Assembly: GCA_030765055.1 (NCBI GenBank) | Contig: CM060947.1 | Span: forward strand, 105,384,966 to 105,448,965 | Length of the DNA stretch: 64,000 nt | Source of the DNA: Mantis religiosa | Taxonomy: Eukaryota > Arthropoda > Insecta > Mantodea > Mantidae | Reading direction: 5' to 3' | In this document: in pieces, positions 1 through 12,214 of the stretch | Numbering within the stretch: position 1 is the stretch's first letter | How the letters are laid out: every line of letters begins with the position of its first letter | Translations under genes and position numbers: made by a program | Notes under the pieces: model-generated | Database searches by the model: none | What the model saw: the letters and a program-made list of their open reading frames with translations, nothing else | Told to the model about the DNA's origin: nothing

Positions 1-1585
1 AAGCTCTGTGCAGCCATTAGCACCCTCCTGAGCATTACACTGGTTTAATTCTTTTCGTCATTTTTCTCAACAATTTTCTTTAAACTTAAAAACGCTTCAT
101 GCATTATACCTTTATAGCAATTAACGTTACACTTTCAGTACAAGATCAAGAATTTTTACTAAAAATCTAGAAAATTTTCCTGAGTAACTTGGTGTTTCAT
201 TAAATACTTTCTGCTTTCATATTCGTAAAATGAACACATTATATGAATGGAAAATATGGAATTTTTTTCCCATAGTTTCATCAGAATTTTAAGATGCTGA
301 AGTATGAGAGTCACAAATATTATAAGCAGTCTGAGTTTGCCTATGAATTCTCACGTAGTGGTAAATTTATTTGAAAACCTCGGATCATCAAGTGGTATTT
401 ATTATAAGTGTTGAATTAAACATAATTCAAATGAAAATCCCAAAATTTCCCTCACAAAATGTTAAAATCAGCATATTTATGAATAATTTACAAGTTAGTA
501 ATCCTGAGGCTATCTGTTCAGTAATGATGTAGATTACTGTCGATTAATGCCAATAGCGGAAAGCTAAATACGGGTTCAGTATTCGCAATTGCACGTATTG
601 TGTCATTCTCTCATTACTAATTATAACACGAATATATTTGCATAACCTGAAATAATATTTTATTTTTGACATTTATCTCTTGTTGGTATACATATTGATT
701 AATTAGGTAATGTACAATTGTTAAAAACGCAATATTCAAAACTGGATGACTCTCACTTTGCTTTTGCTATAATTATTATATCGTAATGTATTACTTACAC
801 ATTATATTTAAAAACGATATTTAAATATATTTTAGAGACACTTGGAAAACAAAAGAAGGAGGTTGCGCTAGTCTTAAAACAAAATAATGATGCAAAATGA
901 TCGAGAGGAAAGTTCATGATTGTCTGAAACACAAAGTTATATTTCTTTGGTTGGTTAAAAGAAGAATGATTTCATATGATTGAAATAGTTTCAATTTGTA
1001 ATAAGTTTGAAAACTACCCGAGTGGAAGTTCGACGTTGCCGCTAACCACTTAGACAGTTATCTAATATCGAACTCACAAGTGTTACACTTCAGAGTACTT
1101 ACTCACAGGTTTAATAAACAATATTCATAAAATGAAAGTGATAGCGAATTCTTATAAAGTTGGTTGCTATGTAATATCCTTGCAACTCTGTTATTTTCGC
1201 ATGGTCAAGAGATAAAAAATCTGACGTGTATCACTCACATGACTTTCTTTACACTCTTGTATAAATTATTCTTAAAAATTCTTGCTTCTACTTCCTGTTT
1301 ATGGGATAAACGCTAACACCACCCAAAAATGCAAGTTCTGAGGATATTTGCAGAAAATTGAAGAAATCTATTTCATCTATTTTATTTCAATCAACAATTT
1401 CGGAAAATGTCGGTGAAAAGGGTAGACTAGGGTAGCGTGAATTTCCTTTAAAATGTTCGTGCTGCATCCTTAGAAGATGCTAAGCTAAACCGCATGCTAG
1501 GAACTTACTCGAATTTTCGTTTTTCAGTTACGCAGTTCACGAGACACTCCCTCACCCATCCACCTATCTATCCATCCATGTATAA
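1..1585. other. AT-rich non-coding DNA, nothing recognised
   Basis: I see no splice-flanked exon, long open frame, tRNA-like sequence or repeat here. If the calexcitin-like gene continues leftward, this is part of an intron of that gene or lies beyond it. Confidence 0.4.
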
Positions 1586-1825
1586 GCCCGCCGCGGTGGA
1601 GTGGATGGTAGTGTGTCTGCCTTAAGTTCAAGAGGTCCCGAGTTCGAATCTTGGTCAGGGTGAGTTACCTGGTTAAGGTTTTTTCCGGGGCTTATTCTTA
1701 TAGACGAATGTCGGGTAACTCTAAGCTCCATGGACCCCGGACTCATTTGAGCATTATTTCACCCATTTCATTCACCGTCCGATATGACTTAACGTTGGAG
1801 GACGTAAATTTAAAAAAAAAAAAAA
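1586..1825 (+). mobile_element. SINE-A copy 1 (tRNA-derived SINE)
   Basis: The head begins GCCCGCCGCGGTGG and contains a tRNA box B-like core, GAGTTCGAATCTT, near 1642. A conserved body follows with the motifs GTCAGGGTGAGTTACC, CTCTAAGCTCCATGGACC and CCGTCCGATATGACTTAACG, and it ends in a 14-base A run at 1812-1825. At least six other copies in the window share this order, which fixes the family length at about 240 bp. SINEs of this kind are transcribed by RNA polymerase III from the internal boxes and moved by a LINE reverse transcriptase. This copy is fairly intact and so probably not very old. Confidence 0.85.
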
Positions 1826-1840
1826 TCCATACATAAGGAA

Positions 1841-2430
1841 GCCGCGCCATAGCCGAAAGGTTACACCGCTGTGCCGGGTTCGATCTCAGGCGACTTCTTG
1901 TAAGATTAGGGGTAGACAACACAGCTCTGGGGCGGGTTTTCTCCGGGATCTGTGGTTTCCCCCACCACCTCATTCCACCGATGATCCAACTTCATCTCAT
2001 TGTGTCATTGTCATTGCCTGCGGTGCCGCATATAGTAAAAGCGGGCGTTAAATCACTACACATTTAAACCGTAACGCACTCCTTCCCTTGCAGCTGGAGG
2101 CTACCTATGAGGAGTATGTAACGTAACCCATGGCGTAACACCAGAGCTTGCCAACCCGACTCCGGCCTCACGCCCACATACACAAGACAGAGGTGGACAA
2201 TCATTCAACTGATACGGGGAGGAGTTATGGTCAACATCACAGCACCCCCAGCCGGAAAGTTCGCTTTCTAGATGAGGGTTTGCTACCTAACATAGCTCCT
2301 CAATTTCTTCATGATGCTGAGTGGGCAGCTGTCCTATAACCGGGACTTAAAATTCACACTCCGCGAGGGTTCATTCCGTGGCGGGGAATCAAAGCACAAC
2401 GCTTTAGCCCACTAAGCCACAGCGCAGAAT
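1841..2430. repeat. Repeat with two inward-facing tRNA-like ends
   Basis: The left end (1841-1890, plus) reads GCCGCGCCATAGCCGAAAGG and then CCGGGTTCGATCTC, a tRNA-like head with a box B. The right end (2361-2430) is tRNA-like on the minus strand, with a box A-like TGGCTTAGTGGG and a box B-like CTTTGATTCCCC. Between them is about 470 bp of moderately GC-rich sequence with no recognised protein. The simplest reading is two tRNA-derived SINEs of related families facing each other. A single composite element with tRNA-like termini is the alternative. It directly follows the A tail of SINE-A copy 1. Confidence 0.5.
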
Positions 2431-3182
2431 GTGAGGATTGTGCAGTTGGCGAAAAATTGACCTCTGTCCAGTTTTGATGCATGTGATAGAGAAAGTAAAC
2501 TTTGAATGTCGTAGTTGGATATCCAAATTTCAAATCTAGGTTACGGCATTGAACTTTTAACTGTGATTCTACCTTATCAACTTTGTGCGAGCAATTAACG
2601 TTGCGTTTAGTTAAACCAATATCTTAAGGTAGCACGATCTTCTGTATTCTTTAAGAAAGTTTTCTCTGTTTCTTTAACTTACAGATGAGAAACAATAGCA
2701 ACCTAGCTGTGAGATTTCCAATTAGGAAATTAGGAAGAAGATGCAACAGTTCAGTTATACTAGTTGGGCTAGATTTCACTGATAGTCTATTTGTTCATTG
2801 GTTCAAACTGAGTCGCGCTATGAATTGGACTGATTGTTATAGAATGCCTTGCCAGTGAAGTAAATAATCACAAATAATAGCACGAAATCAGAGGTTTGAG
2901 AGGTATTTGTTAAGATTATTTACTGAATGACGTGCTTAATAAGTACTATTATACATTTCAAATGGGAAGAGTTCTCGTCTGTAGCGAATCAGATGCCTTA
3001 GAGCCCTCACCGTTGCCACCTCGTTATCACCACCCTTTTTATATTTCCCTCTCTCTCGCACACTTGCGAGTATTCTTGGCGCAAGACGTTAGGGAACCAA
3101 ACTGAATTTTCTTAAGTTTTATGATAATGCAGTTGTTGAAATCACAACTGCAACATAAATATTCGTATATTACGCAAATGTT
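2431..3182. other. AT-rich non-coding DNA, nothing recognised
   Basis: There are no open frames with coding character and no repeat of the families defined here. A slightly GC-richer stretch around 2990-3070 has no recognisable identity. Confidence 0.35.
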
Positions 3183-3624
3183 TTAAATATTTAGTTTATT
3201 AATTACTTTTCTAATCCAACGAAAATACCAGCCGTACATCCGTATAGCTGTGAATGTTACGTTAAGAGATAATTCGTCATTGTGATTGTCTTCAACGCCT
3301 GAGTACTGCAAATTTATTATGATAGGTTCCAAAATCTCGTTACGTGCTATTTCTTTCCAAAAGTCGCCTGCTTGTAGTTTATTTGACGTCTCACGCAGTT
3401 TTCCCAGTCTTGTTGTGTTCCTTGTCAATTTCTTCATAAGTCGTTCAACGTCAGCCAGTTTAAAAATATTATTTCTGTTTGCAACATAATTTGATCCCGA
3501 GCCCACATTAACTCTATTGGATTGTTCTGGAGTAGTAAGGGGGGAGGTGGATCGTGTCTCATTGATCCAGCTGATACACTTTTTCACGGAAGAGTAACTG
3601 AATAATGCTGCTTTGAACTCTAGA
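3183..3624 (-). CDS. Unidentified coding-like exon
   Basis: On the minus strand an open frame runs from a stop just upstream of 3624 down to TAA at 3183. Just inside its upstream end is a good acceptor-like pyrimidine tract ending CTTACTCTAG, followed by codons reading EFKAALFSYSSVKKCISWIN. About 145 residues are open, with a hydrophilic Ser/Thr/Asn-rich first part, a basic helical-looking middle (DVERLMKKLTRNTTRLGKL) and an aromatic C-terminus (MYGWYFRWIRKVINK). Near the 3' end GAAAAGTAATT could act as a weak donor, so the exon may stop at about 3209 rather than at the TAA. I do not recognise the protein. The first methionine-like start near 3587 is GTG, so it is unlikely to be a complete gene. 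It shares its strand with the calcium-binding protein exons but does not resemble the expected continuation of that family. It could be a nested gene, a degenerate transposon or chance. Confidence 0.3.
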
Positions 3625-4789
3625 GTAAGCAGAGATTATGAACCATTCATAAACAAAGATATAATGTGACCAGACTAGCAAGAAGTTTATCCTTTCCTCT
3701 CATCGAAATTAACAAACACCTTGGCTTATTCAAAGTACATATTTCTTTTACCACGTCATGTCAAATGTTTAGGTTTCAGTTCTGAGTAATTTCAAATATA
3801 CGTTCACGCTTACATGTCAACCAATGATGATATTCATTACAGTGTTTACGTCACAATGCATCGTTATTATATAATGGTATCTACTCTGTTTATTTGTATT
3901 AGGAAAGTTAACTGAGCTAAGCATATGGGGTTTTTACGGTTATGTTAAATACATTACTCTCTCCTTTCTCATTGATCAGTTTTTGCAAAATCTGAACTTT
4001 TGTCTTAGCGCGAATAGTACTTATTAGAGATTGATTAATTAGCCGCTCGTCACATACCACTTAGGAGGAATGCAATACGACAACACCGCAGGACTCCGAT
4101 TGGTTGCTCACCTCGTAGCGCTCAAAGACAAACACCTTCCCATTTGAAACACATAATAATAAAATTAAAATAACATATAGAAAGGTTGACCAACAACTAA
4201 GGTTACAAGCAACTTCGCCCGTTATAAACTAGTGGTGCATGGTAATTCTAATACATGCGATTGGCAACTGTGCCAACCTGTCACTTTTAGGTAAAAACAA
4301 ATGACAACCCATTTGGAAAACTGTTCTCACGAAAAAATCCCTGTTATTCAACCTAAATATGTGCTTCAGGATTTATAGGGTAATTGGTTGCAATAATGGC
4401 TAAGAGTATATTAGAGCGCCACAACATTCGTGGATTTTTGGCTCTAAACAGGATGGTCTCCACGTGTTTTATTTATTATTTTTTAACCCATTTGTTCATA
4501 TATATGCATAATATACTCAGCCTATATTTGAATTTACTCACATATTCAGCAATAAATATAAGAAGTGATGAAAGGAGATCTTTTGTCCTCAACTTTAAGT
4601 ATTAATGTTTTGAATACAGAATAACTTGAATGATTATTATAATGTTCTGTCAGTTCTTTAAATCATTCATAATGTAATGCTTTTAAACTCAATACTTATC
4701 TGAGGAACCCGGTAAAGTTTACAATAAACGTTAACAAATGGCAGTAATAACGTATTTGTTTCTGGCAGTTTGCATATTAGCTTCCAAAT
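3625..4789. other. AT-rich non-coding DNA
   Basis: A 73-codon open frame at 4384-4605 is AT-driven, with no splice sites or motif, and is not called as a gene. Nothing else stands out. Confidence 0.35.
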
Positions 4790-4945
4790 TCAGAGTTCCA
4801 GAGCTTCAATCCCGGCTGGAGGATGTGAATTATTCCTAGGAATTTTATTACCTATCCTTTCTAGAGTCCAAAGCTATGAGTGAGACTGTATAGAGTCTGT
4901 GGGTGAGTATAATGATTATGAACACAACCCAACGTAAACGAATAC
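4790..4945 (+). mobile_element. SINE-C copy 1 (degraded)
   Basis: A box B-like GAGCTTCAATCCCGGCTGG at about 4800 is followed by a body, TTCTAGAGTCCAAAGCTATGA and GTGAGTATAATGATTATG, ending near ACCCAACGTAAACG. The same order of motifs recurs in the copies at about 29.03-29.19 kb (plus) and 44.86-45.05 kb (minus). This makes it a member of one tRNA-derived family rather than a chance resemblance. The box A region is too decayed to place. Confidence 0.45.
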
Positions 4946-7585
4946 AGATATATACAATGTCATTGCCGATGGGCAATTGTTCCAAATGTTAAACCGCCGA
5001 CAAAACAGATGTAAAAAGGCGGCATATAAATGGAAAGAGAGTAATTTTTAACATTTTTAATTCTTGTATCGACGTAGTATTTATGTCAACTACAGCCAAT
5101 GTTATACTCTCTGACAATCAGCCAACTAATTAAAAACTTAATCTAGAGGGTTAGAAAGTTCCAGTTAATTAATTACTGTTGGTAAAGCTAAGCAAACATG
5201 AACGAAAATGGAAGTTTAATCGTTTTTCCACACTAGCTGTGTGTAGGCTATGATGAACGAAGATGCTTCCAATTGGATATTTTCTATTAATGGTAACTTC
5301 AAGAATTTGATTTCTTTGTAACTTTTTATACGACCTTTTCCTCGTACGACCTCGTACCTTTTCCTTCGTCTTGCTTCATAGATATGGGTCTCATTACTTG
5401 CTATCTTTTCTATAGATTCTAATAATGTCAACCAACTTGAAACCTATTAAACATAACTGGAAATACTAAGATATAGTGGCAGTGATATGTAGGAATGCAT
5501 TGGTGTCATAAACAGCAACCAAGTTACAGACACCTTTAGTTCAAAGCTTCTTTCCAAAATTCGAAAATATTTCAATTATAATCATTTATAATAAAATACC
5601 TCTGATATATTTTTATTCAGCTTTATTTTATATATGATTAGGGAAGGGCTGAATATGAGTTATTTGGTCATTGGTACAGGCATTGTTTTGTTGGGAAGCT
5701 TAGACACTTGGCCACTTTTCAATGCATTTGCAATAGATGTTTGGTCAGCTGATCGTGAAGAATGCTGCCAGGTGAAATATGTTTTGGAACTCACCGCTAG
5801 GAATTCACAGTTCAAAGGTGCACTTGTAGAGAATATTTACAAATGTCAAGTTCAAGGAACGTATAAAGTAATGTCAAGGTTACAAACCGCCTCTGTGCAG
5901 ATAATCTAGTGTAAAAATGTTGTCCACTAACATCACAGTTTGAACATTTTATAAACAGACATAGATGGATGAATGGAGGGTGTAAGGTATGATGGGTAAA
6001 CGGAAGAAGAGATGGATTTATGTCTCGTAGCATGGGTTAATATGCTTATACTTAAAATACTAAAAGAATGACCGATTTAAAATTCTTCATTGGCGCATGT
6101 ATTACAGTTTTATTTGAATCCGAAAAGGTCTATATTTAGAGATTATGGTAAAGTTTATTGAGTTTATTGGAGAATTATCAGTATTAATCTGCATTTCTTT
6201 ATATCTTTTACATGAAATTAAATTTATCACGTTTTATCAACATTAGCTTTAAATTTTACTGCAAATCATTTACACATATGCTTTTTTCATTTTCTAGGTC
6301 AATAACTTACTGTTTTATACAGAATATACTCGAATTGTTGTTCCCTTCTTGAAGTTATACGTCGTAATTGCCCATGGCGTGTCAGTAAGGTTGGATGCAT
6401 ATTACTGATGTTTAAGGAGTGTTCAAATTATTCTGTACTTAGAGCTGTACCCGTTTAAGTTTAGTGGTATATGTTTTCGTAGAAATAGGTTCTCAAAGAG
6501 CTAATGGAAATACTTTCATAAAATTCAAATAATATGGTAATGAAATCAGTGAGAATGTTTGTTACCCTATGAAAATTCAAAGCGAGTTTTACGGTAAACT
6601 GAAAGAGCATAACTATATTAACAGACCACAATTCTTATTTTGTTTTCTTACAACAGCTGAGACATGATTAGTTGTGCGTATGTCTCTACTCTGCTTACCT
6701 TTGCAGTTCAACTTATTAAACAATGGAATGCCATTAAGGGCAAAACAGGCTTTTGCTTCAGCCGATTTTTAATCTTTCGATTTCAATACATATTAGTCGT
6801 TATTGTTCATACTTGGTACCTAACAGAGAACTAACTTTATTATACCTAAAAGGGATATCGTGGGAACTTATTTGTCTAGATTGTTTACAGTTTTTCTCGA
6901 AACACTTAGAGATACAGATATAAATAATAAAGCGTAGATACATATTATAGACGTAAACACACTGTAAATTGTATTTGAACTAGGAACGTCTTTGTTTAAA
7001 ACTCCTCGCTCTCACCACTTATGCATAAAGCACAGCTGGGAATGTGTAGGTTAAAATAGCTGCTTAATAGATGCTTTTAAGATTACAAATTCATAACCCA
7101 ACTTAATATTTTTTTTATGGAACATTAAGTTAACATTCAGCATTATAAACATTATACTTTACTACCAACAGAATTCATAACAAATGCAACATCTGAGTTA
7201 AGCGAAGTTAAATGTTAGTACACTAAACTTGCCTCGTATGCTGTCATAGTGTTAGCGATATAGGAAGTCTTGTACAAAATAAGTGAAAGGAAGCAAATGA
7301 TCGCACTTAAAGAGTAGAGGACAATCCTTCATGTTGGTGTGAGGCTTGCCTATTCGAACAAAGTGGGAACATTCTATATGATATATGTATAATGGGTAAA
7401 TTAAAGTTGAGCATCCGTCATAATTTAGTTCAAACCATTAATGTTTTTAGAAATAAAATGTGTGGTACTTGATCCTTGTGACTTATTTTTATAAGAATCT
7501 AACTAGAATGGCTGGCATTACGTACCTCACACACTTTTTTGACGGAGATGCAACTAGTCGTTCACTGTTACGTTTGCACTACGTT
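4946..7585. other. AT-rich non-coding DNA
   Basis: This stretch is about 2.6 kb with no recognised exon or repeat. A 91-codon frame at 5634-5909 (plus) begins ATG but matches nothing I know and has no convincing splice context. Confidence 0.35.
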
Positions 7586-7626
7586 AAAAAAAAACAAAAA
7601 AAAAAAAAAAAAAAAAAAACAAACAA
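7586..7626 (+). repeat. Poly-A tract with C interruptions
   Basis: A nearly pure A run with three or four C interruptions immediately precedes the GC-rich insert at 7635-8027. It may be the tail of an older retroelement, or part of the insertion site. Confidence 0.9.
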
Positions 7627-7634
7627 ACCTGTCC

Positions 7635-8027
7635 TTTGATTTTGAGCCTTAAAGCTTCCCGACCCTGGGTACCTCCGGCCAGGCTGCGGCCGCCCGGAGG
7701 GGTTAGAGGGTTACCTCATAAGTCTGGGGTACTATCCGGCAGAGCTAGTAGAAGGTGTGCTAGATCACCAGGCGGCCCCACCGAGGTTTTCGGTAGTCTT
7801 TCCTGCGGGGTTGACGCATGTAAGAGGCGTATCCACTTCCATCCCGTCTTGACGTTGTGCTAAGCGGGGGGCTTTTTAAGAAATCAGGTATTGCCCTATG
7901 GAAAGAGCTCCGGAGTATCCATTGCTCCCGGGTAGAAGGAGGTCCGGGTCCACGGTCCTACGTGTCCAGGACTAATGGAAATAGAACCTCTGCACTTAAA
8001 TCTCTTTTGATTTTGAGCCTTAAAGCT
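7635..8027. mobile_element. GC-rich insert bounded by 22-bp direct repeats
   Basis: An identical 22-base sequence (starting TTTGATTTTGAGCC and ending TTAAAGCT) occurs at 7635-7656 and 8006-8027. It encloses about 349 bp of strikingly GC-rich DNA in AT-rich surroundings (GCTGCGGCCGCCCGGAGGGG near the left end). A perfect direct repeat of this length fits either a target-site duplication of a non-LTR insertion or one and a fraction units of a tandem array, such as a LINE 5'-UTR monomer. There is no A or T tail inside the right border, which argues mildly against a standard SINE. No protein is encoded that I recognise. Confidence 0.6.
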
Positions 8028-8668
8028 GTCAAATACAAATAAGTGTAGACCATTTCCTTTACGGGAGGTACGCTGTATAAAAATGACAACATTCTACTCC
8101 ACAGGACTAGTGATAATATTTTTGAGAACAGAAACAGCAGTGGCGGTGTACATATTTTGGGTTTTGCGCAGGTTCTTTTATGACGAAAGGATAAATTTCG
8201 CACATTTTAAATATCTTGGGAAAAATAGAGAGCTTAAATAAGTATTACAGACGGTTAATAAGAGTGCTGTAACATAAACCGCTTATGTAAATTCATGAAG
8301 TTATTAAAAATGTACTAGACTTAATATTCACTCTATCTATCAACTTAGTTCTCGCCTGTTTGAGTGCTATCCAGCTGACGGAGACAGATCAGAAATGAAA
8401 GAGACCAAGTTGCTTTTCTTTTAACAGTATCTCGGCTACCTTTCGCTTGTACTGAGATTTTCCTATCTTGATGCAATTTTAAAATTCAGGGCACTATAAC
8501 CTTAGTGTAACTTGGAATAATTCCAGAATTCATTTAATTACGTTCTCTACCGAGCGATAAAATCTATCCGGTTAAAGCGAAAGTAAGGGAAGAAACACAG
8601 CTATACATAAAATACATTTGATACAGATTTCTGGCCTTAAAAAGAGTGAAAACTCTAAATATACTTAC
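8028..8668. other. Intronic AT-rich DNA downstream of the EF-hand exon
   Basis: On the minus strand this begins with the GTAAGTAT donor of the exon at 8669-8721. I found no following exon here or further left. In particular, nothing resembles the K-I-C-x-L-R-G-W continuation expected for the family. Confidence 0.5.
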
Positions 8669-8721
8669 CTCAACTGCAATCTCGAAATCTTTCTTTTCAA
8701 TTGTACCACTCTTGTTCACGT
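8669..8721 (-). CDS. Calexcitin / sarcoplasmic calcium-binding protein, EF-hand exon
   Basis: This 53-bp exon on the minus strand is preceded by a strong acceptor (TTCGTTTGTTTCAG) and followed by a consensus donor (GTAAGTAT). The single G carried over from the exon at 34739-34815 completes a GAC codon. The exon then reads DVNKSGTIEKKDFEIAVE, ending in phase 0. This is residues 18-35 of the protein and forms the first EF-hand loop. Calcium-coordinating positions 1, 3, 5, 7, 9 and 12 are D, N, S, T, E and D, with the usual Gly at 6, Ile at 8 and Phe after the loop. It is the N-terminal EF-hand of invertebrate calexcitin / SCP proteins (about 190 residues), cytosolic calcium buffers or sensors of neurons and muscle. 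The rest of the protein is missing from the window. Family assignment rests on recognition of the two exons together. Calexcitin versus another SCP paralogue cannot be decided from 35 residues. Confidence 0.88.
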
Positions 8722-9725
8722 CTGAAACAAACGAAATAAGTGTATTACTTTAACATCCTGGTAGCATTTCACAAACGTGTTGCAAGTGACTAATATACGA
8801 ATGGTTTTATAAACACGCAATCCAGAAGCTTCAAAAGTTTCTACATTATGTTTACATTGTGTAAAATAATTAAATATATAGTTATTAGCCCCCACTAAGT
8901 TTATCATCAAATTAACGTTCTCCTGGACCTGAAGAATAATTGATTTAATTTATACCAGGGAGAATTTTACTGCGGTGGCGTAGCTATTCGTATAAGATAT
9001 GCATTTCATTTTGTAGTTCAGATATCTTAACGTGTAACATTTTAAATAAAGTAGTTAGAGAAATTCTTGCAAAAATAAAAATTAAAAATAAATTTTTCCA
9101 TGTAAATGTTACTACTGCTCCATTCCTTTTAATCACAATTCATGTGTAAAACCTATGATATTTTCCAATGTGAAAATGTCTTAGATTTAGTGGAGTTTTT
9201 ACTTCTTTTGATCTGAGAAAACAGTGCAGCGGTATCCAGGAATTCCAGGCGATTGATTGAAGCGTTGAAAGATAGATGTGCAATAACATCATTAAATGTA
9301 AAATAAAAGATATGCCTATGACCTTCAACTGAGATACACGTTGACAATTTTGAGTGGATAACTAGTACAATCTTGAAAGGAGCATACCTATCCACGGTCC
9401 CCACACTAATGGAAACATGCTCTAACATGCTGTGCTAACACTATAATCTAATACAGTAATTAAAATTTTATGTGTTATTTGAATTTCGCTTCTAATGATG
9501 ACAAAAAGAAAGTAGTTATTCCGACCGAGGTGCAGTCCATTGTTTTAGAGATACCCTAAAGATTTTCCTCTCTTCTCTAGTGGGGCTCCAGATTTGTCCT
9601 CTATGCAGCATTGGAGCATCATGTATAATTAGCGAACGATTTCTAACGTCCTCATTTGATAGCAGGGACGGTTCCAAGGTCACATGTATAGGTAAATACT
9701 AACAAATGTACTTTTGTGTAAGGAA

Positions 9726-10690
9726 CGAGGGTCAACTCATAAGTCCCCGGCCGCTACTGAGCCAATTTGACGGATACATCATATAGTTTTAAGTCTAGAC
9801 TAGATTGTATCCATAGTTAGAGGTCGAAAGCTTGTTTCGATTTTAAATTACAGCATTTTAAACAAGACAAGTGTACAGATTTCACGAAATGGAGGATGCC
9901 CTGTGGAAGTAACAACTCCAGAGATCATTGGAAAAAATGCATCGTTTAGTACTGGCAGACCGCAGATTAAAGTTGTTTGAGACAGCAGAGACTGTAAACA
10001 TATCTAAAAAATGTGCAGGTAACATTTTAAGTAATGTTTTGGGCTTTCAGGGTCTGTGCAAGTTGGGTGCCGCATTTTTTGACACCTGATCAAAAGCTGT
10101 TTCTGTTAGTAATTTGGGGCTTTACCGTAAAATCCATGAATTTTTGAGACAGCTTATTACCATGGATGAAACTTGGATAGAAAGTAAATCACAGTCAAAA
10201 CAGTGGATTGCACCAACTGAACCAACTCCAAAAAAGTTAGAGTCAATTTTGTCAGCTAACAAGGTTGTGGCGAGTGTTTTCTGGGATGCACAGGGAATTA
10301 TTTTTATTGATTACTTGGAAAAGGGTAAAAATATCACTGGTGGCTACTACGCAAGCTTACTGCAATGTTTGAGTGATGAGGTGAAAAGAGAAAGAGTTCA
10401 TTTGTCAAAGAAAACAACTCGCTTTTTTCTCACGACAATGCTCCGGTCCATCGTTCCATTGCAATGGGAAAAATGTGCAAATTAAAGTTCGAATTTTTGA
10501 ACACCCACCCTATTTGTCAGATCTAGCACCCAGTGACCTGTTCCCGAACCTCAAAAGATTTCTTGGAGGATGATTTAACTTCAAAGAGGAGGTTATTAAT
10601 GCGGTTAACAGCTATTTTGAGGATCATGATAAATTAAATAGAACACCGATGTGACAAATAACACATTAGTGCAAACTTGGATAACTGTTA
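9726..10690 (+). mobile_element. Mariner element, decayed copy
   Basis: The left terminal sequence is CGAGGGTCAACTCATAAGTC. Downstream, broken frames give mariner transposase motifs in order. The helix-turn-helix side has VLADRRLKLFETAETVNISK at about 9950-10010. The first catalytic aspartate is in TMDETWI (about 10160), followed by SVFWDAQGIIFIDYLEKG (about 10275-10325). The second catalytic region is frameshifted at 10430-10480, and the third Asp region reads as DLAPSD near 10520-10535. It is closely related to the copy at 19377-20912. The 5' coding part is shortened, there are several stops and frameshifts, and I could not find the right terminal inverted repeat. The right boundary is approximate. 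It is not functional. Confidence 0.8.
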
Positions 10691-11200
10691 TTTTGAAATT
10701 ACAAATAAGCATATATTTTGGGAAGGTTTCATCTTTGGAACCATTCTAAAATAATGGTTAGGTTATTGTTGTCGTACCTCTACCTGATACTAAAACTCCT
10801 GACTGTACATTCGCTGTGTATCGCCATTTGTTCAAAGAAACAAGTTGTGTAACTACTCTTGTCAGAGAGCGCTTGGTGGTGAAACAATTTGATAGATAAT
10901 TGCCAATTTACTTTCTTTTTCGGAACTTTGTCGTTCACTTGATAGGTAAACAGCCCTTTGTTGAGAATGGATGTCATTTACAACTGCCTTGTTTTTATGC
11001 AAATTGATCTTTTGTCTCCTTTTATCTTATTTATGTAAAACAACCTTTAACCTTTGCACAGTGAATTGAACTCTTCACATTTTCTATGTTCTGTTTCCAG
11101 AGAGAAGGCGCAGTATGATCTATAGTAACGATATATAAGATGTAATTGGTAGAAAGCATATTTGATTTGGAACCTATCTTCAGAGCATGACATATCTTAC

Positions 11201-11427
<227 letters not shown>

Positions 11428-12005
11428 GTAGAGAGAAGGAGCAGGAGGAAAAGAAGAGGGAGAGCGATAGAAAGCACAGCTCAGCTACGAAAAGAAAGAG
11501 CGTATGAACATTAAAATTTATATATAAGTTTAGCCTCTGTAAAGGATACAAAAGAAGATATGCAATTTCTGCAAACCAACTGTTTAAATGATAAAATTTA
11601 TTTTCAATTCTTAATCCTGCTCTTAATGATTTTCATTAAAATTTCGAATGGTAAGATAATAACATGCTAAATAAAATGTATATCATAAATATTATGCAAA
11701 TAACCTACAAGATTGTCTTCATTCTCTTTCAATTTTGTAGTACAGCAACACAAATGATAAAGGGATCATTTAAATTTATCATTTACCTCAACATTTTCTA
11801 CAGTAGTGTTTGTGATCAATATATGTGGAAAATATGAAAATAAATGATTCATTATTTGGTTATTAGTAAGAAATTAGGTTATAAAACTTCCATGCACATG
11901 TCTTACTGCTTATGCATTCACAATTCTTTACTTTAGGGCTGTTCTTAAATGGTCTGTATGACTCTCGGTGAACCTCGTCACACGAAGCGTCTTTTTGTTT
12001 TGTTT

Positions 12006-12214
12006 AATTAACATTCTCTGATGTTGTCATAGCGATGGTGAATGAAATGGGTGAAATGATGCTCAATTGAACTCAGGACCCATAGAGCTTAGAGTTACCC
12101 AGGATAAGGCAAAACATTGGAAGAAAAACCATATGTAGATAACACATCCTGACCGAGATTAGAACTTGGAACTCTGGACTCTTGAACGTGAGACAGACAG
12201 GCTACCATGTATAC
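12006..12214 (-). mobile_element. SINE-A copy 2 (degraded)
   Basis: Reverse-strand SINE-A motifs appear in order: GGTGAATGAAATGGGTGAAA, ATAGAGCTTAGAGTTACCC, CCTGACCGAGATTAGAACTT and GTGAGACAGACAGGCTACCA. The tail end (left) has lost a clean poly-T, and the head is truncated before the GGCGGGC end. Divergence is higher than in copies 1 and 3. Confidence 0.75.

Noticed and set aside
1..8668. Further exons of the calcium-binding protein downstream of 8669
   Set aside because: I looked on the minus strand for the KICxLRGW segment and for DxDGQV-type EF-hand codons and found none. They are presumably left of the window.
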